This document shows, piece by piece, positions 27,051-36,485 of a stretch of 64,000 nucleotides of DNA. The DNA lies in assembly GCF_015594845.1 (NCBI RefSeq), contig NZ_JADNRK010000005.1, forward strand, positions 80,388 to 144,387, written 5' to 3'. Numbering within the stretch: position 1 is the first letter of the stretch; every line of letters starts with the position of its first letter. Made by a program: the position numbers and the translations under genes. This DNA comes from Alkalibacter mobilis (GTDB lineage Bacteria; Bacillota; Clostridia; Eubacteriales; Alkalibacteraceae). The notes below the pieces were generated by a model. It saw only the letters and a program-made list of their open reading frames with translations, ran no database searches and was not told the origin of the DNA.

Positions 27051-28001
27051 TCAAATTCTATCTTTTTCAATGCGCTTGACATCTCTGTAAATAACCGGTG
27101 CAGTTCCGAAAAACACTTCCTTATCATAAGATGCCCGTTCCATCAACGACAGCTCCCTGGCAACCGTAGTTATGTTTCGTTTAGTATCGGGTTCTAGAAT
27201 CCCTTGGATAGTTTCGCCGGTTTTTCTCCTGTAGTAACTATAATTTTTCCATAGACTGTTTATGATCTTATTTGTTTTCGATGGTTTTCGAAGCAAATCC
27301 ATAATCTCTTTCTTGAAAAATTCTATATATTCTTCGTCGGGATCATGGTCAAGATTGGCAAGTTCATTTCCCTTTTCTCTTGCCCATGGCTCATCCAGCT
27401 CCTGGCAGATAAATTTGTACCTGTACCAAACCTCATAAATATCTCGTTTGTTTTTGATTTCAGCACTATCGATCCATAAAAATGCCAATAGCCTTCTCTT
27501 ACAATCCCACCATTTTAAAGGGCTCTGCAAATCTAGAACAGGTATCAAAAAGTATCCTCTTTCAAATAGATGAGCGCCAAAAACCCCAGGTGGCTTTCCA
27601 ATTCTTTTGTTTTTCAGGCTAGTCCTATAAACTCCACAGGAAGGACTGCCATCCAAATATACAAATGCCTTGACTTTTGATTTCTCCAAAATTTTTGCTC
27701 CAATATTGCATCCTTCAATGACATCTGAAGTCACATCCGATCTCGATCTTCCAATCACTCTTCCAGTACCGTCCCAAACATCTTTGCCGCTCTCTCCTGC
27801 TATATGAATGGGATCTCTCGGAACACCCAATCCTGAAAAGAGTTCCGGACAAACGGGAACCCAAATAAATGAACTTTTGTCCCTTCCCAAGTTGTCCAAC
27901 ATGTTCCAGCCTTTGCCATTATATCTTACTGGACTGCCCATACAACAAGCACTTATACCAAGTACCGGCTTTTCCGTATACAAAAGAGGTCCTTTATCCA
28001 T
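27051..28001 (-). CDS. DUF523/TudS-like protein with C-terminal extension
   Basis: The N-terminal 150 residues match DUF523 (GISACCMGSPVRYNGKGWN, VPVCPELFSGLGVPRDPI, YLDGSPSCGVYRT). Some members of this family are thiouracil desulfurases (TudS) that hold a [4Fe-4S] cluster on three cysteines; candidates here are in ACCMG, VCPE and PSCG. The C-terminal half (from about residue 165) is not recognised and does not look like the usual DUF1722 partner. The start is uncertain: ATG at 28001, or GTG codons at 28016/28019 that abut the ribosome binding site. It lies between pirin and dsrE in one apparent transcription unit. Confidence 0.78.
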   Translation of the reverse strand: MDKGPLLYTEKPVLGISACCMGSPVRYNGKGWNMLDNLGRDKSSFIWVPVCPELFSGLGVPRDPIHIAGESGKDVWDGTGRVIGRSRSDVTSDVIEGCNIGAKILEKSKVKAFVYLDGSPSCGVYRTSLKNKRIGKPPGVFGAHLFERGYFLIPVLDLQSPLKWWDCKRRLLAFLWIDSAEIKNKRDIYEVWYRYKFICQELDEPWAREKGNELANLDHDPDEEYIEFFKKEIMDLLRKPSKTNKIINSLWKNYSYYRRKTGETIQGILEPDTKRNITTVARELSLMERASYDKEVFFGTAPVIYRDVKRIEKDRI

Positions 28002-28027
28002 ATACAAAGTTCCCACCACCTATCTGC

Positions 28028-28870
28028 TCATTTGTGTTTAATAAATGTTCCCTTGTCGAGCTCCTCAAACGCCAATTGCAGTTCCTTTTGAGTATTCATT
28101 ACAATAGGCCCGCCCCAGGCTACTGGTTCATTAAGTTTTTTACCTGAAAAAACAAGGACTCTGACGTCTCGGTCACTTGCTGCGAATTCAATGAAATCGC
28201 CGTTTTCGTATAAAAAACCTGTGCGTTTTGGATATACTTTCCCCTGGAAATTGCCGTTGCCGTCAATTATAAAAGCAAAAACCGTATCATCATGTCTGGT
28301 ATTCAACTTAAACGTTTTTCCCGCTCTAACAATTACATCTAAAAAAATCGGATCCACTGACAGGTCTTCAACCGGACCCTTGTACCCATTGTAAATACCT
28401 GCAATGATACGCACTTCGCAAATTCCATCATTTCTAGCCAACACAACATCTTCTTTTCTTATGTCTCTATACGCTGGTTCCGACATCTTTTTCTTTGACG
28501 GCATGTTTACCCATAACTGGATACCCAGCATCCGGTCGCTTGCTTTGGGCATCTCTTGATGAATTATCCCGCTTCCCGCACTCATCCACTGAAAGCATCC
28601 TTCGTCTATGGTTCCTGAATTGCCCAAACTGTCGCCATGTTCTATTTTGCCGTTCAGCAGGTAAGTTACGGTCTCGATCCCTCTGTGCGGATGCCACGGA
28701 AAACCTTTTATATAATCTTGGGGATCTGTAGAGTCAAAAGAATCCAACAACAAAAATGGATCCAGATCTTTTACCTCGCCGTGAGCAAACACTCTCTTCA
28801 AGTTGACCCCTGCTCCATCTCTACTATCTTTCCCATGAATTTTGTTCTTGATTTTCCTCTCTATTGGCAT
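28028..28870 (-). CDS. Pirin family protein
   Basis: Bicupin of 280 residues. The N-terminal cupin carries the pirin metal motif HPHRGIETVTYLL and the later GIIHQEMP, giving the His/His/His/Glu site. Members act as quercetinases or iron-dependent redox-sensing coregulators; the substrate here is unknown. The ATG at 28870 behind AAAGGGGGTGG is preferred over the ATG at 28888. It is the first gene of pirin-TudS-DsrE behind a sigma-B-type promoter, so it is probably stress induced. Confidence 0.92.
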   Translation of the reverse strand: MPIERKIKNKIHGKDSRDGAGVNLKRVFAHGEVKDLDPFLLLDSFDSTDPQDYIKGFPWHPHRGIETVTYLLNGKIEHGDSLGNSGTIDEGCFQWMSAGSGIIHQEMPKASDRMLGIQLWVNMPSKKKMSEPAYRDIRKEDVVLARNDGICEVRIIAGIYNGYKGPVEDLSVDPIFLDVIVRAGKTFKLNTRHDDTVFAFIIDGNGNFQGKVYPKRTGFLYENGDFIEFAASDRDVRVLVFSGKKLNEPVAWGGPIVMNTQKELQLAFEELDKGTFIKHK

Positions 28871-28913
28871 GGTGCCACCCCCTTTCATATGAATAATACG
28901 CCATGTTGTCTAG

Positions 28914-28939
28914 ATACCCGCCTTTGTGCAGAAATAAAC
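28914..28939 (-). promoter_or_regulatory. Sigma-B-type promoter of pirin-TudS-DsrE
   Basis: Minus-strand GTTTAT (28934-28939), a 14-base spacer and GGGTAT (28914-28919). It fits the sigma-B consensus with one -35 mismatch and lies 44 bases upstream of the pirin start. Confidence 0.7.
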
Positions 28940-29004
28940 TTTACAATTATCAATGATTTTATATATAACACCCTTTTTTAAATAATATATACACTTAATT
29001 TTAA

Positions 29005-29033
29005 TTTACCCGAATAAATTTTTCTGGTATAAT
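29005..29033 (+). promoter_or_regulatory. Sigma-A promoter of the papain-fold protein gene
   Basis: TTTACC (29005-29010), a 17-base spacer and TATAAT (29028-29033), 31 bases upstream of the start codon. Divergent from the pirin promoter. Confidence 0.65.
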
Positions 29034-29063
29034 CAATTTATCAATTAAACATAAGAGGTAGCC

Positions 29064-29681
29064 ATGAAAACATCATATCGATTATATATTCTTCTGACTG
29101 ATACAGGTACTGTTTTAAACAGACTGATAAAAATGTACACCAAAGATCCTTATAACCATGTATCTATCGGTTTCGACAAGGAATTAAAGGATCTCTACAG
29201 CTTTGGAAGGAAAAAAACCAACAACCCCATCATCGGTGGATTTGTCAAGGAGAATATCAACAGCGGGATACTTTCGAATGCAAACTGTGCTGTATACGAA
29301 ATGGATTTTATAAGCCCCATTCAGTACTGGAAAGTCCGTGAGTACATTAAACAGTTTGAACTCAACAGGGATAATTACCGCTATAATCTATTAGGATTAT
29401 TCGGTGTTATGTTCAATATCAACATCGAACGTTGCGATGCGTTTTTTTGTTCACAATTCGTAGCTTCTGTATTTGAGTACAGCAAAATACCCTTATTCAA
29501 TAAACCTTGTGTATTTGTCACTCCAGGTGATTTTCTGGAATCTCCGGCTCTTAGACTTGTTTACACGGGAAAAATGTGTGATTACAGACACTTCATATCC
29601 ATCGGGGGAGGAACAAAAAAATTGAATTTTATCGATGATATACCGTCTCCCGACTTGGCAGGACTATTGCAAAGCAACTAA
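29064..29681 (+). CDS. Permuted papain-like (NlpC/P60 superfamily) protein
   Basis: Protein of 205 residues without a signal peptide. PYNHVSIGFDKEL and CDAFFCSQFVASVFEYS fit the circularly permuted papain fold of YiiX/YebB-type proteins, where the His comes first and the nucleophilic Cys (in FFCSQFVA, about residue 130) later. The C-terminal 45 residues are unassigned. Such enzymes cleave amide or ester bonds in peptidoglycan or lipids, but the substrate here is unknown and the prediction is moderate. Single gene with its own promoter and terminator. Confidence 0.7.
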   Translation: MKTSYRLYILLTDTGTVLNRLIKMYTKDPYNHVSIGFDKELKDLYSFGRKKTNNPIIGGFVKENINSGILSNANCAVYEMDFISPIQYWKVREYIKQFELNRDNYRYNLLGLFGVMFNINIERCDAFFCSQFVASVFEYSKIPLFNKPCVFVTPGDFLESPALRLVYTGKMCDYRHFISIGGGTKKLNFIDDIPSPDLAGLLQSN

Positions 29682-29683
29682 AA

Positions 29684-29711
29684 TAAACCCCGGAAAATTC
29701 CGGGGTTTTCT
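29684..29711. terminator. Bidirectional terminator between the papain-fold gene and exoIII
   Basis: AAACCCCGG-AAAATT-CCGGGGTTTT stem-loop with A/T flanks, between convergent genes. Confidence 0.88.
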
Positions 29712-29717
29712 TGCGTC

Positions 29718-30467
29718 CTAAATCAAAAGGCCAATGGGGCAATGATCCGATCCCATAACGTCAGAATAAATTATGGCATCTCCCATTTCTTTTTTAATAC
29801 TTTCCGATACAAGAAAATAGTCGATCCGCCATCCGGCATTATTTTTTCTCGCATTGAACATGTAAGACCACCAAGTATATGCACCAGTTACGTCTGGATA
29901 AAAATGTCTGAACGAGTCGACAAATCCTGCTTTCAACAATTCTCTAAACTTTTCTCTTTCATCGTCTGAAAATCCCGCATTTTTTTTATTGGTCTTGGGA
30001 TTTTTTAAATCAATTTCCGTATGAGCCACATTTAAATCACCGCAGAGTATCACTGATTTTGATTCCTTTAGAGTTGATAGATATTTTCTGAAATCATCTT
30101 CCCATTTCATTCTGTAATCAAGACGTGCAAGTTCCTTTTGTGAGTTAGGGGTGTAAACATTCACCAGGAAATAATCTTCAAATTCCAACTTGATCAATCT
30201 GCCTTCCCTGTCATGTTCTTCTATTCCCATGTTGTATTCTACGGAAATCGGTTTTTTCTTGGTAAACACCGCCGTTCCCGAATATCCCTTTTTATCAGCA
30301 TAATTCCAGTAGGCATCATATCCATCAAAATTCAAATCCACTTGCCCTTCTGACAGTTTGGTTTCCTGCAGGCAAAATATATCCGCATCTTCATTTATGA
30401 AGAAATCTTCAAATCCTTTTTTTAAGCATGCTCTTATTCCGTTTACATTCCATGATATAAGTTTCAT
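29718..30467 (-). CDS. xth: Exodeoxyribonuclease III / AP endonuclease
   Basis: Metal-dependent DNA repair nuclease of 249 residues in the EEP fold. The N-terminal [12 protein letters not shown], the metal ligand in [16 protein letters not shown] and the C-terminal [10 protein letters not shown] active-site motif are all intact. It nicks 5' to abasic sites and trims 3' blocks in base excision repair. The ATG at 30467 lies eight bases after AAGGAG; the preceding TTG is ignored. Monocistronic. Confidence 0.96.
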   Translation of the reverse strand: MKLISWNVNGIRACLKKGFEDFFINEDADIFCLQETKLSEGQVDLNFDGYDAYWNYADKKGYSGTAVFTKKKPISVEYNMGIEEHDREGRLIKLEFEDYFLVNVYTPNSQKELARLDYRMKWEDDFRKYLSTLKESKSVILCGDLNVAHTEIDLKNPKTNKKNAGFSDDEREKFRELLKAGFVDSFRHFYPDVTGAYTWWSYMFNARKNNAGWRIDYFLVSESIKKEMGDAIIYSDVMGSDHCPIGLLI

Positions 30468-30618
30468 CAAAACATCTCCTTCCGTCGTTTCTATTATTAT
30501 ATATCTATTTCAAAAATTTTAAAACTTTTTGGTTGCCTTGTGGGTATATATAATAGGATGGCAAACATCAAAATCATGTCATGTTTCGGCATTAAAAATA
30601 TACAGTGGAGGGCTTATT

Positions 30619-30657
30619 ATGGAAACTGAATTGATCGAACGCATAAAAGGTGGATAA
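30619..30657 (+). CDS. Possible 12-codon gene or remnant of an ECF sigma gene
   Basis: In the 225-base gap upstream of exoIII, a strong ribosome binding site (GTGGAGGG) precedes an ATG and twelve codons reading METELIERIKGG, then TAA. A terminator follows within seven bases. A -10-like TATAAT lies at 30546-30551, without a good -35. The peptide resembles the start of ECF sigma factors (ELIERIKxGD), so it may be the stub of a deleted gene, or a real tiny peptide. I have no further support for translation. Confidence 0.3.
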   Translation: METELIERIKGG

Positions 30658-30658
30658 T

Positions 30659-30686
30659 TAAAAAAAGCCCAACTGGGCCTTTTTTA
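30659..30686. terminator. Bidirectional terminator
   Basis: AAAAAAAGCCCAACTGGGCCTTTTTT: AAAGCCCA/TGGGCCTTT arms flanked by A and T runs. It ends the O-antigen ligase-like gene and the tiny plus-strand frame. Confidence 0.88.
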
Positions 30687-30695
30687 ATCAATAAG

Positions 30696-31805
30696 TTATT
30701 TTCCAAATAGATTAACAGCGGCATATTTTTCATATTCCAAAGCCAAACCTGCTGTCAGGGCGCATGCACCAAAAAATATGGTTCCTCCTTGGGGAGTCAT
30801 GATGATAAAATCGACCATTCCATGAGACAGTATCAATATTTGAACAGCTCCAAGCAATGGAGCCACTCTATGACCCCTCCTTAGAAGCATCAAAAGACTT
30901 TTGTATGTTGATATTTTCATTATGGTGTACAATATAAATCCAATGGATCCAAAAAACACGAGTGTGGTGATCCATATATTATGCCCGTGGATATTTCCAA
31001 TATTTTCTAAAATGCCCATCATTCCCCATCCAAAGAACGGTTTGACCCTGAACATTTCCAGACATTGGATCCACAATCCATTTCTACTGTTCAATTCGTG
31101 ATTTACTTCCGGAGATAGCAATGCAAGAACTACAATTGCTAAAAAAACTCCCAACAATGCCTTTTTTGTCCTTTTTTTCCTTGTAAAGAAAGCGTATGCA
31201 AGCAGGGCAAACAAAAGTCCCAAAGTAGCCCCTTTAGATCCTGTAGCCACCACCGCCAAAGCAAATACGGCAATGGATGCCAAATATTTCTTCCTATTGT
31301 CCTTGTTCACCTCAATCAAGTATATTGCAACGAGAACCATGAACGCAAACCATCCCCCAGCAACATTGGGATTTCCAAATGTGGAATATATCCTGAAATT
31401 TTCGGCTTTTGGAACGTAGTTGGGGCTCCAAAAATAATTTGCTATCCAGGTCATATCGTAAAAATATGAGGCTAGCTTCTCGACTATACCCAAGATCCCG
31501 ATTGGAAATGAAACCTTCCAAATCAGCTTGAAAAGCCCTTCAACTGAATTTTCCGTTTTGTAATTGTTTTGAAGATATATTCCCATTCCCCAAAATGCCA
31601 GCATCCCTAAAGAAGAAAGAGTTGACAGAAGGCTTTTATTCATTGCCCCTGTCAATAATGCCAAAACAAATAAAAGAAACAAGCTTGAGTTGTACGGTGT
31701 AAGTTTTATGGTGTACTTATTTTTTAAAGCAAGTGATCCTGAAGCTATAATCGGCAAAAAAGCCAAATAAGGCGATATGACAATTAATATTATTCCTATA
31801 AGCAT
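30696..31805 (-). CDS. O-antigen ligase/polymerase-like membrane protein
   Basis: Polytopic membrane protein of 369 residues with about ten hydrophobic helices. The Wzy_C/O-antigen ligase pattern is visible: FGNPNVAGGWFAF, a GSKGATLG segment, then PFFGWGMMG and HGHNIWITT in the large periplasmic-type loop. In Gram-positives such proteins polymerise or ligate teichoic acids or exopolysaccharides to the wall. No glycosyltransferase or polysaccharide gene is adjacent, so it is an orphan and its substrate cannot be inferred. The 128 bases between it and birA show no gene or clear regulatory element. Confidence 0.85.
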   Translation of the reverse strand: MLIGIILIVISPYLAFLPIIASGSLALKNKYTIKLTPYNSSLFLLFVLALLTGAMNKSLLSTLSSLGMLAFWGMGIYLQNNYKTENSVEGLFKLIWKVSFPIGILGIVEKLASYFYDMTWIANYFWSPNYVPKAENFRIYSTFGNPNVAGGWFAFMVLVAIYLIEVNKDNRKKYLASIAVFALAVVATGSKGATLGLLFALLAYAFFTRKKRTKKALLGVFLAIVVLALLSPEVNHELNSRNGLWIQCLEMFRVKPFFGWGMMGILENIGNIHGHNIWITTLVFFGSIGFILYTIMKISTYKSLLMLLRRGHRVAPLLGAVQILILSHGMVDFIIMTPQGGTIFFGACALTAGLALEYEKYAAVNLFGK

Positions 31806-31933
31806 ATTTTTTCCTTTTCACATGAAATGTCATTTATTTTGTCTAATTGACTCTACTCTGATACATTTTAGCTTTTATCAACAATGTTTTCAACTGATCT
31901 TCATATTGTTTACTAAAATTTTACTTGATAAAT

Positions 31934-32911
31934 TTACCGTTTTCTCACGCTTACTTCGCCTGAATCCAGAATTCCAGTATCTCCATTCTCATATCTTACC
32001 AACAAGCCGCCGTTATTCTCAATTCCCAGAACAGTTCCCTCTCTATTCCCATCATGTCTTATCACTACAACATCCTTACCTGTCAAATAAGACTTTTCCC
32101 TGTATTCTTCGATAACTGAATCAAATTCATCGTTGTAGTAAATATCTTCAAAGTTGTTCAAAAACCTTGCTGCAATTTCATTTCTGTTTAAATCAACTTT
32201 TGCAGATTCAGACATAAATGCAGCCGTATCTTTTATTTCATTCGGCAAATCCTCACTTTTGCCTGTAACATTTATTCCTATTCCCACTATCACATACTCA
32301 AGTGTCCCGCTCTCCATTTCCAGAGAAGCCTCGGTCAGGATCCCTGCTACTTTTCTGCCATCCACAAATACATCGTTCACCCACTTGATCTGAACATTTC
32401 CGGAAACGAATTCTTCAATTGTTCTGGAAGCAGCAACAGCCGCCTTCACTGTAATACTCAAAGACTGTGCAGGGTCGGATTTAGGTCTTAACAATATACT
32501 CATATATATTCCCTGTCCCTTTGGTGAAAAGAATGTCTTTCCTCTTCTTCCCTTGCCCTTAAGTTGTTCTTCCGAGATTATTGCCGTTCCTTCCGAAGCT
32601 CCATCTTTTGCCAGTTGTTTAAGCATATCATTGGTGGATTCCACCGATTTGTGCAGATACAGTACTTTACCTAATTTTTTAGTGTTCAAATTGTTGCCGA
32701 TCAATGTTTCTGATAAAATGTCCGACAAATATTCCAAATAATAACCTTTATTGGGCAGAGATACCACAGGGTGTCCATCTTCTGCCAATTTTTTAATGTT
32801 TTTCCAAACAGCACTTCTGGTAATGCCCAATTCTACTGCCAGTTCTTCCCCGGAAAATACTTTTCCCGGGTTCAATTCAAAAAATTCCAAAATCTTTTCT
32901 CTGTTTGTCAT
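31934..32911 (-). CDS. birA: Biotin protein ligase / biotin operon repressor
   Basis: Bifunctional protein of 325 residues. The N-terminal winged helix (SGEELAVELGITRSAVWKNIKKL) marks the regulatory class. The catalytic domain has the adenylate motif KGKGRRGKTFFSPKG and IQIKWVNDVFV-type KWVND, and the C-terminal SH3-like domain ends in GDTGILDSGEVSVR. It attaches biotin to carboxylases, such as the pyruvate carboxylase encoded at 49892-53323, and probably represses biotin genes. The ATG at 32911 behind GGAGG is chosen over one at 32923. Confidence 0.94.
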   Translation of the reverse strand: MTNREKILEFFELNPGKVFSGEELAVELGITRSAVWKNIKKLAEDGHPVVSLPNKGYYLEYLSDILSETLIGNNLNTKKLGKVLYLHKSVESTNDMLKQLAKDGASEGTAIISEEQLKGKGRRGKTFFSPKGQGIYMSILLRPKSDPAQSLSITVKAAVAASRTIEEFVSGNVQIKWVNDVFVDGRKVAGILTEASLEMESGTLEYVIVGIGINVTGKSEDLPNEIKDTAAFMSESAKVDLNRNEIAARFLNNFEDIYYNDEFDSVIEEYREKSYLTGKDVVVIRHDGNREGTVLGIENNGGLLVRYENGDTGILDSGEVSVRKR

Positions 32912-32963
32912 TATAACCTCCAAGGTAAAGTTTTAGCGCTTCGATACTGATATCCTTCTTTAA

Positions 32964-32996
32964 AAAGCGGCTTCGCCTTCATGCGACAGCCGCTTT
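32964..32996 (-). terminator. Terminator of the clpC operon
   Basis: AAAGCGGCT / AGCCGCTTT arms (32964-32972, 32988-32996) followed on the minus strand by TTTAAAG. It lies just after the clpC stop. Confidence 0.75.
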
Positions 32997-33000
32997 CTTT

Positions 33001-35439
33001 CTATTTTTTGTTTTCAAATGTAAGTTCGTCATCAATATAATCTACCAGAATTGATTGTCCTTTATCAACATTTCCCATCAACAATTCTTCCGACAGTCTA
33101 TCTTCGACTTCTTTTTGGATCGTTCTTCTCAAAGGTCTCGCACCATACTCCAGGTTTGTACCTTTTGCTGCAATATACTCTTTGACCTTAGGCGTAAATT
33201 CCAACTCGATATCCATATCTTTCAATCTCTTCGACAGTTGATTCAAAAGAATGTCGATGATATCCCCGATGTGTTTGTCATCCAACTGATGGAAGACGAT
33301 CACTTCATCGAGCCTGTTTAAAAACTCTGGTCTAAATGTCCTTCTGAGTTCCTCCATCACATTGTCTTTCATCTTGTCGTACTCGTCCAAGCTTTGATTT
33401 TCTGAAGCTGAGAACCCAAGAGTTTTTCCCCTTTTGATCGTATGAGCACCCACGTTTGATGTCATTATAATAACTGTGTTCTTAAAGTCCACAGTTCTGC
33501 CCTTGCCATCTGTAAGACGTCCATCTTCGAGTATCTGAAGCAATATATTAAAAACATCCGGATGTGCTTTCTCGATTTCATCAAGCAAAATCACAGAGTA
33601 TGGTTTTCTTCGGACTTTTTCGGTCAACTGACCGCCTTCGTCGTAGCCCACATATCCCGGTGGTGAACCTATCAATCTTGAGACTGCATGTTTTTCCATG
33701 TACTCGGACATGTCAACACGAATCATAGAATCTTCATCGCCAAACATTATCTCCGCCAAGGCTTTACTAAGTTCTGTCTTACCTACACCGGTAGGTCCCA
33801 GGAATACAAATGAACCAATCGGCCTTTTAGGATCCTTCAATCCCACCCTGGCTCGCCTTATGGCTCTTGAAACTGCTTTCACAGCTTCATCTTGGCCGAT
33901 GACTCTTTTGTGCAGGATCTCTTCCATATTCAGCAGTTTTTCCGATTCTTCCTGAGCCAATTTTTTCACAGGAACTCCAGTCCAGCTCGACACGATTTGA
34001 GCTATGTCATCTCCTGTTACTTCTCCGGCAGCACCCAAGTCGTTGTTTTTTTTCCACGATTGTGTCACTTCATTCAATTTTTTCTTTGCCTTGTTTTCCA
34101 GATCTCTGATTTCCGCTGCTTTCTCATAATCCTGAGACGCAACCGCCTCTTCTTTCTCATGCTTGTATTTTTCGATCTCTTCTTCAAGATCCTTTATGTC
34201 CGGTGGTGCAGTCAACAAACTAAGCCTTATCTTTGAAGCTGCCTCATCTATAAGATCTATGGCTTTATCCGGAAGGTACCGATCATTGATGTACCTGTCG
34301 GATAGTTCAACTGCAGCCAGTAAAGCTTCATCTGTTATGGAGACCTTGTGGTGAGCTTCGTATCTGTCTCTTAAGCCTTTTAGTATCTCTAGGGCTTGCT
34401 CTTTTGTGGGTTCTCCTACTTCCACAGGTTGGAACCTTCTTTCCAAAGCAGCATCTTTTTCCACATATTTTCTATATTCATCCAAAGTAGTTGCTCCCAC
34501 TGCCTGAAGCTCTCCTCGAGCCAATGCAGGCTTAAGGATGTTCGAAGCGTCTATTGCCCCTTCTGCAGCCCCTGCTCCTATTATGGTATGCATTTCGTCG
34601 ATGAACAAGATTATATTTCCGGCTTCCAATATCTCTTCCATGGTGTTTTTCAATCTGTCTTCAAATTCACCCCTGTATTTGGCTCCAGCAACCATGGATG
34701 ACAGATCCAAAGACACTACGCGTTTATCCTTAAGGTTTTCAGGAATGTCACCTGAAGCGATTTTTTGAGCCAATCCTTCTGCCACAGCTGTTTTTCCCAC
34801 TCCAGGTTCACCGATCAAACACGGGTTGTTTTTAGTTCTCCTGCTCAATATTTGTACGACTCTCTCAATTTCCTTTTCTCTGCCAATTACGGGATCAAGC
34901 CTTCCTTCGCTGGCCATCACAGTCAAGTCCCTGCCGTATTTGTCCAAATTCTTTGTATTACTGTTTTTGGCCTGTTGAGCTTTGGGTTGCTGCGTTGTTG
35001 TGGTGTTCATCAATTTTATGATCTCTTCCCGAATTTTTTCAAAATCCAAACCCAAATCGCCCAGCAACTTGGCACCGATACCTTCGCCTTCTCTTACCAA
35101 ACCGAGAAGAATGTGTTCTGTTCCTATGTAACTCTGATTGAGGGCTCTTGCTTCCATTAGACTCAACTCAAGTATTTTTTTTGTTCTTGGAGTGTATCCG
35201 ATTATTTCATCTACCGGCTCGTCTCCTCTTCCTAATAATCCTTCGATTTGTTTCATTATTTTATCATATGTCACACCCATATTCTTCAACGCCAGTGCTG
35301 CTATTCCTTCACCCTCTTGGATCAATCCCATCAGCAGGTGTTCAGAGCCGATATAATTATGATTTAGTTTTTTTGCTTCCTCTTGCGACAACATTAAAAC
35401 CTTTTGAGCTTTTTCAGTAAATCTTCCAAATATAGCCAT
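33001..35439 (-). CDS. clpC: ATP-dependent Clp protease ATP-binding subunit ClpC
   Basis: HSP100 unfoldase of 812 residues. Two Clp_N repeats ([22 protein letters not shown] and [20 protein letters not shown]) are followed by the first AAA module (GEPGVGKT near residue 210), a middle UVR-containing coiled coil (around 425-460) and the second AAA module (GPTGVGKT near 545, Walker [14 protein letters not shown]). It feeds ClpP and in Firmicutes degrades arginine-phosphorylated proteins tagged by McsB. Last gene of the unit RAYT-mcsA-mcsB-clpC; 11 bases separate it from mcsB. Confidence 0.97.
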   Translation of the reverse strand: MAIFGRFTEKAQKVLMLSQEEAKKLNHNYIGSEHLLMGLIQEGEGIAALALKNMGVTYDKIMKQIEGLLGRGDEPVDEIIGYTPRTKKILELSLMEARALNQSYIGTEHILLGLVREGEGIGAKLLGDLGLDFEKIREEIIKLMNTTTTQQPKAQQAKNSNTKNLDKYGRDLTVMASEGRLDPVIGREKEIERVVQILSRRTKNNPCLIGEPGVGKTAVAEGLAQKIASGDIPENLKDKRVVSLDLSSMVAGAKYRGEFEDRLKNTMEEILEAGNIILFIDEMHTIIGAGAAEGAIDASNILKPALARGELQAVGATTLDEYRKYVEKDAALERRFQPVEVGEPTKEQALEILKGLRDRYEAHHKVSITDEALLAAVELSDRYINDRYLPDKAIDLIDEAASKIRLSLLTAPPDIKDLEEEIEKYKHEKEEAVASQDYEKAAEIRDLENKAKKKLNEVTQSWKKNNDLGAAGEVTGDDIAQIVSSWTGVPVKKLAQEESEKLLNMEEILHKRVIGQDEAVKAVSRAIRRARVGLKDPKRPIGSFVFLGPTGVGKTELSKALAEIMFGDEDSMIRVDMSEYMEKHAVSRLIGSPPGYVGYDEGGQLTEKVRRKPYSVILLDEIEKAHPDVFNILLQILEDGRLTDGKGRTVDFKNTVIIMTSNVGAHTIKRGKTLGFSASENQSLDEYDKMKDNVMEELRRTFRPEFLNRLDEVIVFHQLDDKHIGDIIDILLNQLSKRLKDMDIELEFTPKVKEYIAAKGTNLEYGARPLRRTIQKEVEDRLSEELLMGNVDKGQSILVDYIDDELTFENKK

Positions 35440-35450
35440 TTTAACTCCTC

Positions 35451-36470
35451 CTAATCCATTATTAATTGATTTCTAATATGTTGTGCTCTTATTCTATCTC
35501 TGTCAGCATCTTCGATGCCTATTTTATATGTTTTAGCCAATATTCCCGGTTGAATGTCGGACATCAGTCTATTAATTATGGATATGTCTTGGTCAATCAG
35601 TTCCAAATCAGAACCCAACCTTACCAAAGACAACAGCTTCAGGCTTTCTTCAGGATCCATGGTCCTGGCATTGGTCAATATTCCATATGCCCTGAAAATT
35701 TTATCTTCAAGGAAGATCCTGTTATTGTGTAAAATCTCATAACGGATGTCCCGTTCTTTTTTTATTATTTCCTTTGCAACATCATGAAGCGTATTTATGA
35801 TTTCCTGCTCGGTCACGCCCATGGTATTTTGATTGGAAACTTGATAAAGATCCCCCAGCGCCTGGCTGCCTTCACCGTAAATCCCTCTGATAGTCAATCC
35901 GAATTTAGCCAATGTCATGGTCATAGTGCCAATTTGGTTGTTCAATGTCAACGTGGGTAAATGAAGCATAACGGAAGCCCTCATTCCCGTTCCGGCATTG
36001 GTTGGACATGATGTAAGATACCCGTATTTTTGGTGATATGCAAACTCTACACATTCTTCCAACACGTCATCCACCTTGTTTGCTGTATTATAGGCCTCCT
36101 GGAGCTGAAAACCTTCTTTGATGCACTGTATCCTGACATGGTCTTCTTCATTGACCATAATACTCACATCTTCGTTTTCGCTTATGAAGACAGATGCTCC
36201 CCAATGTTTTCCCAGCTCGGGGCTGGTCAGATGTTTTTCGACCAGCATCTTCTTTTCACCGGCATCGATCTTACCTATCATAATTTTCTTAAACTCAGTG
36301 GTCAGTGTTTTTTGATTCATCAAGCAGCTCTCAACAGATTCGACTACCAGCATTGCTCTTTTTTCCGGCAACAATACTGGAAAGGGCATGTTTTTTATAT
36401 TTCTGGCCAATCTTACCCTGCTGCTGATAACGATGTCCCTCTGTTTGTCTTCATTTCTCCAAGATACCAT
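35451..36470 (-). CDS. mcsB: Protein arginine kinase McsB
   Basis: Phosphagen-kinase-fold enzyme of 339 residues that phosphorylates protein arginines and so marks clients for ClpCP. ATP-binding marks are [18 protein letters not shown] at the N-terminus, the [22 protein letters not shown] segment (with the catalytic-loop cysteine) and the guanidino-binding [12 protein letters not shown]. It would be activated by McsA, encoded 15 bases upstream. The ribosome binding site is GGGAGG. Confidence 0.96.
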   Translation of the reverse strand: MVSWRNEDKQRDIVISSRVRLARNIKNMPFPVLLPEKRAMLVVESVESCLMNQKTLTTEFKKIMIGKIDAGEKKMLVEKHLTSPELGKHWGASVFISENEDVSIMVNEEDHVRIQCIKEGFQLQEAYNTANKVDDVLEECVEFAYHQKYGYLTSCPTNAGTGMRASVMLHLPTLTLNNQIGTMTMTLAKFGLTIRGIYGEGSQALGDLYQVSNQNTMGVTEQEIINTLHDVAKEIIKKERDIRYEILHNNRIFLEDKIFRAYGILTNARTMDPEESLKLLSLVRLGSDLELIDQDISIINRLMSDIQPGILAKTYKIGIEDADRDRIRAQHIRNQLIMD

Positions 36471-36485
36471 TTCATGCCTCCCAAA

